Assembly: GCA_030737875.1 (NCBI GenBank)
Contig: CM060912.1
Span: forward strand, 878,191,199-878,255,198
DNA: 64,000 nt
Reading direction: 5' to 3'
From: Allium sativum
Taxonomy: Eukaryota > Streptophyta > Magnoliopsida > Asparagales > Amaryllidaceae
The notes under the pieces are model-generated. The model worked only from the letters and a program-made list of their open reading frames with translations, made no database searches and was not told the DNA's origin. Position numbers and translations under genes: made by a program. How positions within the stretch are numbered: position 1 is the first letter of the stretch; every line of letters starts with the position of its first letter. Below, piece after piece: positions 23,626 through 34,929 of the stretch.

Positions 23626-24518
23626 AGATAGTAACAAGAGGGTTTGCTAAGAGGGATTTATTAAATGAAGTTGTATTCCTAACCTAAACCTGGTAGTAAA
23701 TGGCAATTACAATTTCTTAACCTACAAGAAGAGTCCTTATTTATGACATTGATGTTAAAGATGAGGCGTTAAGTGGATGAGGGTCCGCCATAGGGTATCA
23801 AGTGACTGTATAGATGTCCACCCTAAATAAATTAGCAAATGGCCTTAAGTGACCAGGAATAGCCCGCCTCGTGGCGTATTAAGTGACCGTTAGGATGTAT
23901 GCCTTTAAATTACTTTTTGGGTGTACTAAGTGACCGTAAGAATGTCTACCCTTAGATCACTTTGTGGGGACATTACGTGACTTTAAGGATGTCCACCCTT
24001 AGATTCACATATGGGCCTTAAGTGACTATTAGAGTGTCTGCCTCATATATTTAATTATGTGTATGTTCGTTGTAGGCATAACATGAGTAATTTACACTGA
24101 CAAATATAGGAAATAGTCATTCCTGAACTTATATGTTTGTCATTCATCAGAACTCTATGTTCTGACCTCCCTCCTCTTAACATAAACAAGTTAGTAGGTG
24201 AGGACTGTTGTTGATGATGAGTGGTTGCTTGGAGAAGTAGCCTTTCTATGAAGACTTAGTTATTATGAAAGTAGTATTAATTATTATTATCGTTATGTAC
24301 TTGGGATAATTATTAATGTAGTTGTTATCATTTGAGACATTTAGTATTTGACATTTTGGTTTTAATTTTGGTACATTAATTTTATGATATTATATTTTAT
24401 CCCTTCCTTTGTGTGAGATTCTTTTTTCATTTAGATTGATTTATAGTATTTATTTTTAGTAATTCCTTATAGGAAGTAATGATCCATTTTGAGTGACTCT
24501 AAGTTCCAATGGGCCATT
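23626..24518 (+). mobile_element. Element B: 5' LTR, segment 3
   Basis: This resumes the B LTR after the C solo LTR and aligns with 33995-34885. It contains degenerate roughly 55-60-base repeats (AAGTGACCGTAAGAATGTC type, 23790-24050) and a CAGAAC/GTTCTG hairpin at 24148-24164. It ends at ATGGGCCATT. About 45 bases present at the end of the 3' LTR, including GGGTTGTTACA, are missing, so the LTR end was lost by a small deletion. Confidence 0.8.
24148..24164 (+). repeat. CAG-type U5 hairpin in the B 5' LTR
   Basis: CAGAAC and GTTCTG flank a five-base loop and are followed by ACCTCC. The L counterpart is at 1956-1971. In the B 3' LTR (near 34520) the right arm is mutated. Confidence 0.45.
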
Positions 24519-24530
24519 TGGTATCAAAGC
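24519..24530 (+). other. Degraded primer binding site of element B
   Basis: TGGTATCAAAGC differs by one base from the tRNA-iMet PBS found in L, C and D, and lies right after the truncated LTR end. Confidence 0.6.
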
Positions 24531-24571
24531 ATAGGTTACCCGATTACGGGGAAATATATGTAAGAGAGATG
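24531..24571 (+). mobile_element. Element B leader, left part
   Basis: A short untranslated leader after the PBS, interrupted by solo LTR F. It continues at 26981. No motif is seen. Confidence 0.6.
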
Positions 24572-24576
24572 TATTC

Positions 24577-26975
24577 TGTAATGACCTGCATTCTTCGTAT
24601 CGGAGGATCATAGAATATTTGTTTTATTTTCATACGAAGTCATATGGTCATGTAACTATGGGAAACGACTATTGGGGTCAATTCCCACATTCACGATTTT
24701 TGCCAAATTTTAAATGACCATTTTGCCCCTAGCGAATCTTGTTTCACCTATAACGTTTGATTGGTAAGGGGTTTTGACTTGAAACTACTTCCATTGGATT
24801 CGGATGATGGTTTCCCATTACGTTGAGTGGTCACACTATTCAAACGGACTTACCGTCTAGGAGATATGGTTGAAATAAGATTTGAAGATGGAAAAACAGC
24901 CTAATTGGGCTTAGTAAGGTGATTAGCAGCTAGGTCCATAACCCATTTCAGGTTTAAGGTTATGGAAGGGATGAAAGGAGTTGGAGAATCATCTCCTTTC
25001 ATTTTTCTAGCCGCCACAAACATATCTCTAACCCTAATCATGGTTTCCATCTTCCAAATCTCTCTTTAATCACTTTCTAATCACTAATTGATCAAATCTA
25101 CAACAAATCAAGCCGAATTAGGATCAAATTCAAGGTAGAGCTACTGCACCACATTGGGATCCGAGCCAAATCAGTAAAAGTTTCAGATCTAACATTTATT
25201 TTTGGCTAAGGTGAGTGATTTGCATGATTATACACTAATTACGGCTAATTAGGGGTGATTATTAATAATTAGCTAAATTATACATCTAAAAATTATGGAA
25301 AAATTTGTGAAAATTCTAAAATCATATTTTATGTCGTTGGTATGAATTTGGGTTAATTTGGATTAAGTTTGCTAATCCTATAGTTAGACATGGTTAAGGG
25401 GAAAATCATGGTTTTGGGTATGTTTGATCTAAATTAACATATGAAATCCTTGTTTGGATGTTTTTGGTTGATTCTACATTTACTACTGCTGTTTGGTATG
25501 TTTTGCAATTGCATAGGAAAGTTAGAATGGTTGAAAACGTCGTTGTTTGGCGAAATTAGCTTATTGGAAAAACTACAGGGTTTCGGCTCCTGATGGTGGC
25601 CACAGTCACGAATCGTCAGGAGGGTCACGAATAGCCGGGAGGGGAGGGTCACGAACCGCCAGGAGGGAAGAACCAGGGGGAGGACCACGAACCGCCTGGC
25701 TGGGGAGGGACCACGAACCGCCCGGCTGGAGGGGTCCACGAATCGCCCGACTGGAGGGGCCACGAACCGCCCGGCTGAGGGAGACCACGAACCTCCTAGG
25801 GAGGACCATGACCCGACCTTGATGACGACCGCGAACCGAGACGTGATGGTGACTCCGAACCGAACCGGATTTGAGCTTCTACCACGTGATGACGATTGTA
25901 AATTCTTTTGAAGATCAACTCCAATCCGACCAAAACTCGGGATGCAAAGGAAGTCCAAATGGTGAGTTATTACTCAGGATCCAGATGGTAACCAACGAGT
26001 TAGCTTTTGGAGTTGGGCTTTGTTGCGGGACGTGTGCAAAGGAGTTATCGATATCCATAACTTTGGTTCATCATTGAGAGAGGGGCATGTAGACGAACCA
26101 TATCTAGGGCCGTGTGGACTGGTTGGCTCATAACCTAGAGCCAAGGTTGTGTGAACTGGGTAGGGTTATTGACTATGGACCAGGGCAGTGTGGTCATATC
26201 AATAGTTGTACCGAGTTGGACTCTGTCATGTCCCCAAATGGATTCGGTGATTGAAGCGGTGGATATCGTATTCTTTATGCACTGAGTGAGAGATGTGAGG
26301 ATGATTGCTATGTTTGATGTTTGCTATCACCATGACACTCACACTTCCATTTTACACTCTAAGTTAGTGTTTGCCTTAGAGTATTGTGCATCTTGTTGTG
26401 CTAACTCTTTGGTTGCAGCTCCAAGTTAGGTATGATTACTTATACCTGTTATTGCTCTATTTAGTGATATAGATTTGCTATCACTCATACCAGACTTTCG
26501 TATGACCTAGAGTTTTATGTCTCTTCTTATTACTCTGGGTGCTCTTAAACGAGCAAACTAGAGGCAGGTTAGGTGGTTATGCACGAGTAGTTGTCCGGAG
26601 ACGAGCAGGAGGCTTCCACATACTATATATATATATTCTCCCTGTGTTGTTGTTGGTCACTACTTTGGGCATTGGTAGTGTACCTCTTTATTTCCTTTTA
26701 AAGACAATATTTTAGAGTTGTAATAATTGGATATGAAGCTGTATTTTGGATTCCGCTACTCTGGTGGATATGGATTAGTTTTCAGCTTATGTACTGTTTC
26801 GCCTATTTTACATCAAGTTATGTTATTATTATATTTTATTCCACGTGCTGTGACATATACTATAGGTTTTTTGTGATTCATCGTTTCAACCCTTTTGACA
26901 ATCATCCCATGTTAGTCGGGCATCAGCACAACGCATTTCGGGGGAAATGTCTGATGGTACGGGGCAGCCGTCACA
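24577..26975 (+). mobile_element. Solo LTR F, 2.4 kb
   Basis: The sequence from TGTAATGACCTGC to CAGCCGTCACA is flanked by TATTC on both sides (24572-24576 and 26976-26980). The TG..CA ends, the 5-base duplication and the lack of any interior identify a solo LTR of a third family. The plus orientation is suggested by the TGTAATGACC start, usual for Gypsy 5' ends. It contains a GC-rich tandem repeat (25615-25800) and an ACTCTAAG/CTTAGAGT hairpin near 26355. Frames over the tandem repeat (up to 174 codons on the minus strand) are repeat artefacts. Confidence 0.8.
25615..25800. repeat. GC-rich CACGAACCGCC tandem repeat in LTR F
   Basis: About six to eight irregular copies of a roughly 25-30-base unit containing CACGAACCGCC and GGCTGGAGGG. 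Open frames on both strands arise from the repeat. Confidence 0.7.
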
Positions 26976-26980
26976 TATTC

Positions 26981-27126
26981 ATTATTTGAAAAGGTTTTAA
27001 AAACTATATATATGTGTTAAATATTTTAAAAACATATGCAATTATACTAGGAAACCTTATCTTTCTTTCTTTTTGGGCCTTGATATTATCCTAGGAAGTC
27101 CACTGACGGGTTTTCCTTTTTCAAAT
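26981..27126 (+). mobile_element. Element B leader, right part
   Basis: AT-rich untranslated leader between solo LTR F and the gag region of B. No gene or clear motif. Confidence 0.6.
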
Positions 27127-28055
27127 AATGTAATTTGTTGATAACCAGCCCGAATAGGGGAACCCGACAAGGCCTCGGTATTTGCCTGAATGGTTCCAAC
27201 AATACCTTAGGACTATGGAATAGGTCCTTACTGCCAATCCTACCCCAGCGGAACCAGTAGGTCAGCCCACTGAAGGGACTTTAAACTTCCCTCGTCTTAA
27301 CAAATATTTTGTCAGTTTTGGACGCAAGTCATTTTTGGGAACTGAGAACTTCGTTGAAGCTAAAGTGTGGATCACCAAGTGCGAAAGAATCTTTGAAGCT
27401 ACTCGATGGGACGACCAGCTTAGGAGTAGGGTAACGGTTTAGCATTTGAAGGGAGAGTCACTTGAATGGTAGATCTAATTTCACATGAGAATATGGGTAG
27501 AGTGTTTACTTGGGTAGAGTTGAGGAACCGTTTTGAGGTTAAGTTCTTAACTAATGTTGAGAAGAACCTGCAAATAGAGAGATTTATTCAGTTGAAGAAA
27601 AGGGAGTTGGATCTAAAAGAGTATGTGGCAAAATTTACAGAATTATCCAAGTTTGTAAGAGGGTTAGCGGACACCCCAGTAGATAAAGCCCTTAGATTTG
27701 TTAAAGGATTGAATTTTCCATGGAGGGAAATGCTTTTGGCCCAATTGACATTTTGAGCTATGTTTGAAGCCCTGGTTGAGGAGACTGTTCTTTATTCAGC
27801 TGAGAATGTTAAGGGAATGAAGACTGATAAGGTAGAAGGTACTTCAAGTGTTGGGAAGAACAAAAATAAATGTTTTTGGTTTAAGAAGAAGGGAAGTAAA
27901 TTCAAGAAGGAGGCCAAGACATGTTCAAGAAAAGGTATGAGACGAGTAGAGTGAACCTAGCAAAGTCAGACTTCAAAGAAAAATGCTTTAATTGTCATAA
28001 GGATGGGCATTTGGAAAGAAACCGCACTAAGCCGAGGATAGTTCAGAATGGATAA
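27127..28055 (+). pseudogene. gag: Element B: gag pseudogene
   Basis: Gag forms the virus-like particle and binds retrotransposon RNA. Translation shows LPEWFQQYLRTME near the start, then a retrotransposon-gag domain (RNRFEVKFLTNVEKN, LKEYVAKFTELSKFV) broken by several stops and at least one frame change. A zinc knuckle follows at 27984-28025: CFNC, H at the right spacing, then Arg (CGC, 28023-28025) where the fourth Cys (TGC) should be. The gene is dead. Protease follows directly in the usual Gypsy order. Confidence 0.8.
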
Positions 28056-28622
28056 AATTTTGCCTTGGAGGTAGCGCCGATTCATAATCAGCCTTCTAAA
28101 GATCAAGGACAACCTGTGTTGGGATGTATAATTTCTATTCTAGGAATTTCTTTGTGTACCCTATTTGATTTGGGGGCCACCTTATCCTCCACTGCTTGGA
28201 AGATTGTTGATTCTATGAAACTTCCCTTATTCTTTGCTAACCATCCGATAGATGTGTCTAACCCTATCGGAGGGACTATGCAACATTTTGTTGTGTGTAA
28301 AGACCTAGTACTGGACATCGGTAATGTCGACTTCTTTTGCGATGCATATGTACTTGAATTTGAATGGTATGATCTTATTTTGGAAATGGACTGGCTATCA
28401 TTTTACAGGGTCGTCCTTAACTGTGATAAGAGCATGGTTTGTTTGAGAAGCCGTGGAGGCTGCAACTTAGAGATCCCTTATTGGACATGGAATAGGGATC
28501 CAACCTTATTTTCTTTATTTTATGATTCAAAAGGACCATCTTCAATATCGATTGTACGTGATTTTCCAAATGTTTTTGAGGAGGTCGTAGGACACCTACC
28601 TCCACCAAGAGATATCGTTTAG
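28056..28622 (+). pseudogene. Element B: aspartic protease region
   Basis: An open frame of 185 codons (ATG at 28065) matches a Gypsy retropepsin. The active-site motif reads LFDLGAT where LFDSGAT is usual, so the Asp is kept but the Ser is replaced. SNPIGGTMQHF and LILEMDWLSFYRVVLNC, typical of the downstream protease/linker, follow. It would process the Gag-Pol polyprotein. The ATG is internal to the ancestral polyprotein, not a true start. Gag lies upstream and RT downstream. Confidence 0.75.
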
Positions 28623-29340
28623 GATAGTCCTCGAGAAGGATGCGGGGCCTGTAGCATTGCCTTTAAGGCACATGGCTCCTAAGGAAAGGAGAGAGTGTGA
28701 TAGACAAATCTCACAATTATTACAGAAAGGGTTTATTTGTAGGAGTAGCTCTGAGTGGGGGTGCACCAGTAGTGTTTGCCATAAAGTATGATGGATCATT
28801 GAGATTATATGTGGATTACAGAGAACCTAACAACTGACTAAGAAGAATAGATACCCCTTAAGAGGATTGATGACTTATTTGACCATTTGGGAGGAGCCCA
28901 AATATTTTTCCAAGTTAGATTTAGCTACTTGATTTTACCAATTGAAGATTTTAGATGAGAGTAAGCCTAAGACAACATTTAGGATGTTAGATGGACTTTT
29001 CGAGTGGGAGGTTATGCCTTTTGGCTTGACGAATGACCCCATTATCTTTGTAAACCTTATGAGTAGAGTATTTAGGGAATACTCAATAAGATTGTGGTAG
29101 TATTTGTGGATGATATCCTTATTTTTTCAAAGGATATTAAGGAATAAGAGGAGCACTTGAGAAAAGTCCTAGGGATTCTGAGAGAGAACCAACTTAAGGC
29201 CAAACTCTCATAATGCCACTTTTGGAGGAAAGAAATCAAGTTTCTAGGTCATATTGTTTTGGGGAAAGGATTAGTAGTAGACCTAGCTAAGGTAGAAGAT
29301 GTCCATGGATGGAGGATACCCCGCAATGGGACGAAGGTCA
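28623..29340 (+). pseudogene. Element B: reverse transcriptase pseudogene
   Basis: Broken RT reading over several frames: PVALPLRHMAPKERRE near the start, YVDYREPNN, then [11 protein letters not shown] and the catalytic FVDDILIFSKD (FVDD at 29103-29114), followed by LKAKLS and KFLGHIV. Stops and frame changes occur throughout, for example a TAA shortly after the FVDD block. The domain order fits Ty3/Gypsy pol. No functional polymerase could be made. Confidence 0.8.
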
Positions 29341-29870
29341 GTAGTTTCCTCTGGTTAGCAGGCTATTATCAGAAATTTATTAAGGACTTTGCAAGAATTA
29401 CAATCCCTCTAACCCTATTGACGAAAAAGGATCACAAGCTTGAGGGGAATGAGAAGTGTGGAATTGCTTTTGAGAGGTTGAAGGAATCTCTCACAAGTGC
29501 ATATATTCTTATTATCCCGGATGGAACCAAGATGTTCATAGTTTTCACGGATGCATGTGGGACCGGTTTAGGAGTGGTACATATGCAGGAGGTTATAGTA
29601 GTTGCCTATGCAAGTAGATAACTTAAAGATTACGAGAAAAGGTACCTCATACATGATTTACAATAAGCAATAGTGGTTTACGCCCTTAAGATGTGGAGAA
29701 ATTATCTTCTTGGAGAGAAGTTTGAGTTATTCATTGATCATAGGTCTTTTTTATATTTGTTTTCTTAATGAGATATGAACCTTCAACTGCACAAATGAAT
29801 GGAATATCTTACATCTTTTGATTTCGTCATTTAGTATACCCCTGGTAAGGGTAACGTCGTGGCCGACGCT
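29341..29870 (+). pseudogene. Element B: RNase H region
   Basis: This begins with FLWLAGYYQKFIKDFARI, then FERLKESLTSAYILIIPDG, FTDACGTGLGVV and AYASR. After a stop, YEKRYLIHDLQ*AIVVYAL gives Gln (CAA) followed by a stop where related elements have the catalytic Glu. IDHRSFLYLFS follows. Two active-site Asp positions are recognisable and the Glu is lost. It would degrade the RNA strand during reverse transcription. Confidence 0.75.
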
Positions 29871-31130
29871 TTGACTCGAAGGCACACTACCCTAAGTGCG
29901 ATCACCGAGTGGAAACAGTTAGAGTTTCCCTCTAGTTTCAATTTGCAACCACCGTTTGAGGCAGATTCTTTCACTCATTCTAGTAGGTATTTTATGGATA
30001 GTAGTGGTAATTTGAGGAGATATAATCGACTTTGTGTCCCTAGGAGTGTAGATCTTAGGAAGGAGATTCTTGAGGAGTCTCATCGGTCAAAAATGCCCAT
30101 ACATCCCGGAGGAGATAAAATGTTTAGGAACATGGAGATAAGCTTTAATTGGGAAGGAATGAAAAGAGACATTGCAGGGTTTGTTTCTGGATGCATAACC
30201 TGTCAAAAAGTGAAGGCGGAGTAAGGGAAGCTTGGAGGACTTTTGTTTCCCTGGGAGATTCACGCTTGGAATGGGAATACATTTCTATGGATTTTATTAA
30301 TGGGCTTATTAGGAGCAAGAAGGGGAACAAGGCTATTTGGGCCATAGTTGATCGATTAACGAAGATCGCCCATTTTATTCTGATCAAGAAGAGTAGTACT
30401 ACCGCTTTATTAGCCAGTTGTATGTTAAGTAGGTTATTAGGATACATGGGATTCCGACTACTACGGTTAGTATTAGAGACCCGTTATTTACTAGTGAATT
30501 TTGGAAGAGTCTTCAAGAAGCATTGGGAATGACGCTGAGTTTGAGTACAAACTATCATCCACAAACAGACGGTCAGACAGAGAGGGTCAACAAAGTTATA
30601 AAGGATCTGCTCAGAGCTTGCATCATCGACTTCAAAGGAGCATGGGAGCAACATTTTCCTTTGGTAGAGTTTTCGTATAACAAAAGTTACCAATCGACAA
30701 TTGGTATGACCCTTACGAAGCTTTGTGTTGGCGGCCATGCAAATCGCCTACTTATTGGGTGGGAAACTATCGACAAGGTTTTACTTGGACTAGAACTTAT
30801 CTGTGATTCTACGAAGATTATCGCTTTGATTCGACAGAGAATGAAGGCTTCCCAGGACTGGCAGAAGCAACACGTGGATAGGAGGAGGAAAGAACTAGAA
30901 TTTGATGTTGGAGATTTGGGATTTATTAAAGTTCTTAAGAACACAGTTCATTTCGGGAAGACTGGGAAGTTGTCTCCCAGATTTATTGGGCCTTTTAGGA
31001 TTTTGGATAGGATTGGGAAGATGACTTATCATATGGATCATCCTGAGCACTTGTCTAAAGTCCATAATGTTTTTCATATTTCTCATCTTTGCAAATGCCT
31101 TCATGATTCAACCGAAAGACTCAAGCTTAA
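29859..31130 (+). pseudogene. Element B: integrase pseudogene
   Basis: Three overlapping frames together spell an integrase. The N-terminal HHCC zinc finger has ESH, IHPGG and GCITCQK. The core has ISMDFINGL (first Asp), then in another frame RDPLFTSEFWKSLQ (second Asp) and TDGQTERVN (Glu). The C-terminal part includes LSPRFIGPFRILDRIGKMTY and KVHNVFHISHL. At least two frameshifts and a stop (near 30222) break it. It is better preserved than RT. Its FKGAWEQHF and neighbours show what the A integrase looked like before B interrupted it. Confidence 0.85.
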
Positions 31131-31340
31131 TGATATTAGGGACTTAAGAAGCTTTGAGTTGGAGTCCAAGGTGCCCCATGCCATTGCAAAGATCATGGAG
31201 CATGGAATCAAAAAACTTCACAATAAATCTATTTTCCTTATCCGAGTCCGGTTGGGAGATAACCTTGCGGAAAGCACCTAGGAAACTGAGGAGAAGATTA
31301 GGCTGACTCATCCAGAGCTTTTCTCAGGTAATTATTTCCT
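31131..31340 (+). pseudogene. Element B: chromodomain
   Basis: After integrase come ELESKVPHAIAKIMEHGIKK, LHNKSIFLIRV, a stop and THPELFSG. This matches the integrase-fused chromodomain of plant chromoviruses (P..I.. then LRNK and LVKV, ending HPELF). The domain is thought to guide integration into heterochromatin. Its presence places B among chromoviruses, probably close to the Tekay/Del group given its long LTRs; that subgroup call is inference. The ORF stops before the conserved aromatic block is complete. Confidence 0.7.
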
Positions 31341-31647
31341 CCTAAATCCTCGTTTTTGGTTGCATTGTGGTTGCTAGATTGGATGGTAGGAGATTGCTGC
31401 AACACAGATGCACCCTGCACTCATATAGAATTATATGCGTATTAGGATGTTTTACACACATATTGCGTCACTTATTACACATGCACCATAGGGCTGAGCT
31501 CATTATTAGCAAGTCTTCAGTTCATGATCACTATGAGTTATGGATGTTTGTAAATTAACATAGGTGTACAATATGGTTGTTTAGAGAGAGTTGTGTTTTT
31601 CGCCCCTTCAAAAGATTTCGCGATGAAATCTGTTATAAGGGGGAGAA
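31341..31647 (+). mobile_element. Element B: 3' untranslated region and PPT
   Basis: No coding motif. It ends in GATTTCGCGATGAAATC and the purine tract AAGGGGGAGAA (31637-31647) directly before TGTAAGACC. A near copy lies at 36420-36751 in element E. Confidence 0.75.
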
Positions 31648-32257
31648 TGTAAGACCCCGTAAAATAAACCTAAATTAGACATAAGGTAATTCAGTTTAAA
31701 ATAAATAATAATACGTTAATCGGCTGAAAATGGAAATTTTGATAATTAGGAATTGGGCTATGAAAGTGTCTTAGTTGCTTTTGTGACGAGATTCTGATCC
31801 ATTTTCATATTTTATTTACTGAAAATGGAGTTTATATGTGGGAGATATTAATAAAACAATTTGTGCGTAAATAATTAACACATAAGGTTTGAATTTCAAA
31901 TAAATAAATATACAATTCTGTAAAATATTAATTGAGATTAGCATGAAAAGAATATTCCAATCGAATTCAAATTTGTAAGTATATATTTATATACAATAGG
32001 GGATAAGGATAAGCAAACAAAGGAAAGGAATTAATATAATAAATATTGTTTAACAAATTAGGCGAAAACCTAGAGATTAGATCTCCTGGGCGTTTCACGA
32101 CCAAGGGTTCGACCACTCTTTGGGCATAGGTGTGGACTCTTGGATTGATCCTGGTGTAGTGGAGGTTTGTTTTGTGAGGGTTTTTATACAAATTTATAGA
32201 CACGGATTGTTGGGACTTAATGTAGCAGATCCTACGGTCTTTATTAACACTTGCAAC

Positions 32258-32265
32258 TATATAAA
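32258..32265 (+). promoter_or_regulatory. Candidate TATA box of the B 3' LTR
   Basis: TATATAAA in the same context as at 14785 and 37363. Confidence 0.5.
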
Positions 32266-32477
32266 CCACCCTCCTAGCCTCTTCCAACCCCTATTCTTCA
32301 TTTCATTCTTGTGCCTCCACCATCTTTCTACCATTATTAAATCCATAATACAAGGTTAGATTTCTCCTCTCCTTTTCTAACCTTAGTTCTACCATCTATA
32401 TTCTAAGATTTATATAGGTTTGAGAACTCTGGAATTTAGTTTATATATATGTATAAGATTCTGATCCATTTGATTCT

Positions 32478-32519
<42 letters not shown>

Positions 32520-33407
32520 GAAGGATTGGAGCTCTTTTGTAAAGGCTAGATCCAAATCATATTCTATTCGAATCTGTTGATGTTCATCCTCAAAGCACTG
32601 TGAGTGGAATTCATTTAAGTTTGTTGTTTACTATGATTTGATAGTATAAGTATGGATTATTGTGCCTAGGAAGATTTGGGTTTATACAAAAGAAAATAAT
32701 ATCAAAATCCCAAAATCTTCCACCATTTATATTTGTTGTTGAAATGGTTAATTAATAAGTATTGTATTATGGGTTTGTGTTGTTTGGATAATGGAGATGT
32801 AGGCTTGGGATTTAATGAATTTCTTGAGTTTTTTGTTTTGATTCACTTAATTCTTACCTTTTGTATTCACATATGTTAGTGTATTGAAACGTGAGATTTG
32901 TGTGTTGTAAATTTAATAGGTTTAAGCGTCTATTCTGAATAGATCGACTTGAACGTATTATTTACAATACATGATCTTAATTAAGTTTAATGCACGACAT
33001 AAATATAAAAGTGAAGCAAGGCCAAAAACAAAGGATTTTCTTATGTAATTGGATATATTGCATCTTGCCTATATTTCTATTATTTGAATAACTATTCATG
33101 CCTTGGTTGCAAGTTTATTTATATATGTTGTTGTTTCCCTTTTTGTCATAAATTGTGAATATATATGTTGGACATGTTAGTTAAAAAGGGAGCGATAGGA
33201 TTGACATTTCAAATGTGGTTAGGATGTTATCCTCCTTCGCATAATTCTTGTCTATTTATACATAATTATAGCGTAATAAAATGTAGTAATAATGTGTATT
33301 AAGTGCGAAATAAATATGTTTAAATTAAGAAATATAATTTGGATGTCCCCATAGGAATTTCTCTGTATGTGCGTGAGTTAATGGCCTTGAATTATAATTA
33401 ATGACAC

Positions 33408-33630
33408 ATAGACATGAGGTTAACCACTACATGTAGTAGAAGCCTACACTGGACAAACCGGCATATCCAACATCTACAAGCAAGATTGGTTGATGTGAGA
33501 GGTCTATGTGCTATAGGCCATTGTAATTATTACACTTTGATACGAGGTTAGGCCCAATATGTAGTAGAAGCCTACCCGAAATCGCTTGGCAAATCCAGCA
33601 TCTATAAGTGGTCAGCCTAATGTAAGACGT

Positions 33631-33632
<2 letters not shown>
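33408..33632 (+). repeat. LTR tandem hairpin pair (B 3' LTR)
   Basis: Unit 1 spans 33408-33508 and unit 2 33540-33632. The stems are weaker than in the other copies (for example ATGTAG at 33431 with CTACA at 33474), consistent with decay. The flanking GAGGTTA and GTGAGAGGTCTA blocks are kept. Confidence 0.55.

Positions 33633-33633
<1 letters not shown>

Positions 33634-33669
<36 letters not shown>
33634..33669. repeat. (GT)n microsatellite
   Basis: Pure GT repeat of about 18 units right after the hairpin pair. The 5' LTR has a shorter tract near 16147-16163. Confidence 0.95.
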
Positions 33670-33672
<3 letters not shown>

Positions 33673-34929
33673 CATGTTGTGTGTAAAGTAGGCCTGCCTT
33701 GAGAAGGTATTAAGTGATAAACCTACCTTGATTTAGGTATTAAGTAGTTAGGACTATGTCCATTCCTAAGGTTCACTCCTTGGTTTAGGACCTAAGTCAT
33801 GGGACTCGCCCTTACAAAGGTCTTAAGCGTTGTTGGGTCTGCCTTTATCTTTTAGGGTATTAAGTAGTCCTAGTAGATGGGTTAGGTCTCCAAGTAATGT
33901 TCGCTTCTTATCTAAAGGCTATTGAAGGCTAAGCTAGAGGCGAATCACCATTTAAGGGAAGTATTAAGTGATTAGGAGTTCACCCGTAGTGAAAACTAGA
34001 CAGTAACAAGAGGGTCTGCCAGGTGGGCTTTCTTAAATGAAGTTGTGTTCCTTAACCAAACCTGATCATAAGTGGCTGTTACTATATCTCGACCTACAAG
34101 GAGAGTCATTATTTATGACATTGATGTTAGAGATGAGGTCTTAAGTGGTTGAGGGTTCCCCATAAGGTATCAATTGACTGTTGGGATGTCCACCCTAAAT
34201 AAATGAGCAAATAGCCTTATTGGATTAGGAGTAGCCTACCGCGTGGGGGTATTAAGTGACTGTAAGAATGTATGTCTTTAGATTACTTTGTGGGGTATAA
34301 GCGACTGTAAGAATGTCCACCCTTAGATCACTTTTGGAGCATTAAGTGACTCTAAGGATGTCCGCCCTTTGATTCACATATAGGCCTACATGATTCTTAG
34401 AATGTCCGCCTCATATGTTTAGTTGTGTGTAAGTTCGTTTCATCGACATAACATGAAGGATTTACACTGACAAATATAGGAAATAGTCACTCCTAAACAT
34501 ATTTGTTTTTCATTCACCAGAACTCTATGTTTCGACCTCCCTCCTCTTAACATAAATAGGTTAGTAGGTGAGGACGGTTGATGATGATGAGCGATTTCTT
34601 GGAGGAGGAGCCTTTAGATGAAGACTTAGTTTTTATGGAAGTAATATTAATTGTTGTTATCGTTATGTAATTGGGATAATTATTGATGTACCTGTTATCA
34701 TCTGACACATGTTGTATTTGACATTATGGTTTCAAATTCTCGTACATCTATTTTACGATATTATATTTTATCCCTTCCGCTGTATGAGATTCTGTTTTCA
34801 TTTAGACTGATCTATGATATCTTTTTTAGTATCTCCTTATAGAAACCAACGATCCTATTTGAGTGGCTCAATGTTTCAATGGGCCTTTTCTAGATCAGAA
34901 TTTAGGCCCATTTTGATCGGGTTGTTACA

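Larger units (their letters stand above)
31648..34929 (+). mobile_element. Element B: 3' LTR, 3.28 kb
   Basis: This runs from TGTAAGACCCCG after the PPT to GGGTTGTTACA, after which element A integrase resumes. It is uninterrupted and so is the reference for the broken 5' LTR. It contains the TATA box (32258), the tandem hairpins (33408-33632), a GT microsatellite and degenerate roughly 60-base repeats (34130-34430). No protein gene. Small frames in it are not conserved with the other copies beyond LTR identity. Confidence 0.85.

Noticed and set aside
25434..25958. 174-codon minus-strand ORF and overlapping plus-strand ORFs in LTR F
   Set aside because: They lie over a GC-rich tandem repeat with frames open on both strands.
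27127..31340. Endogenous plant pararetrovirus
   Set aside because: The order gag, protease, RT, RNase H, integrase, chromodomain with LTRs on both sides is Ty3/Gypsy; pararetroviruses lack integrase and LTRs.
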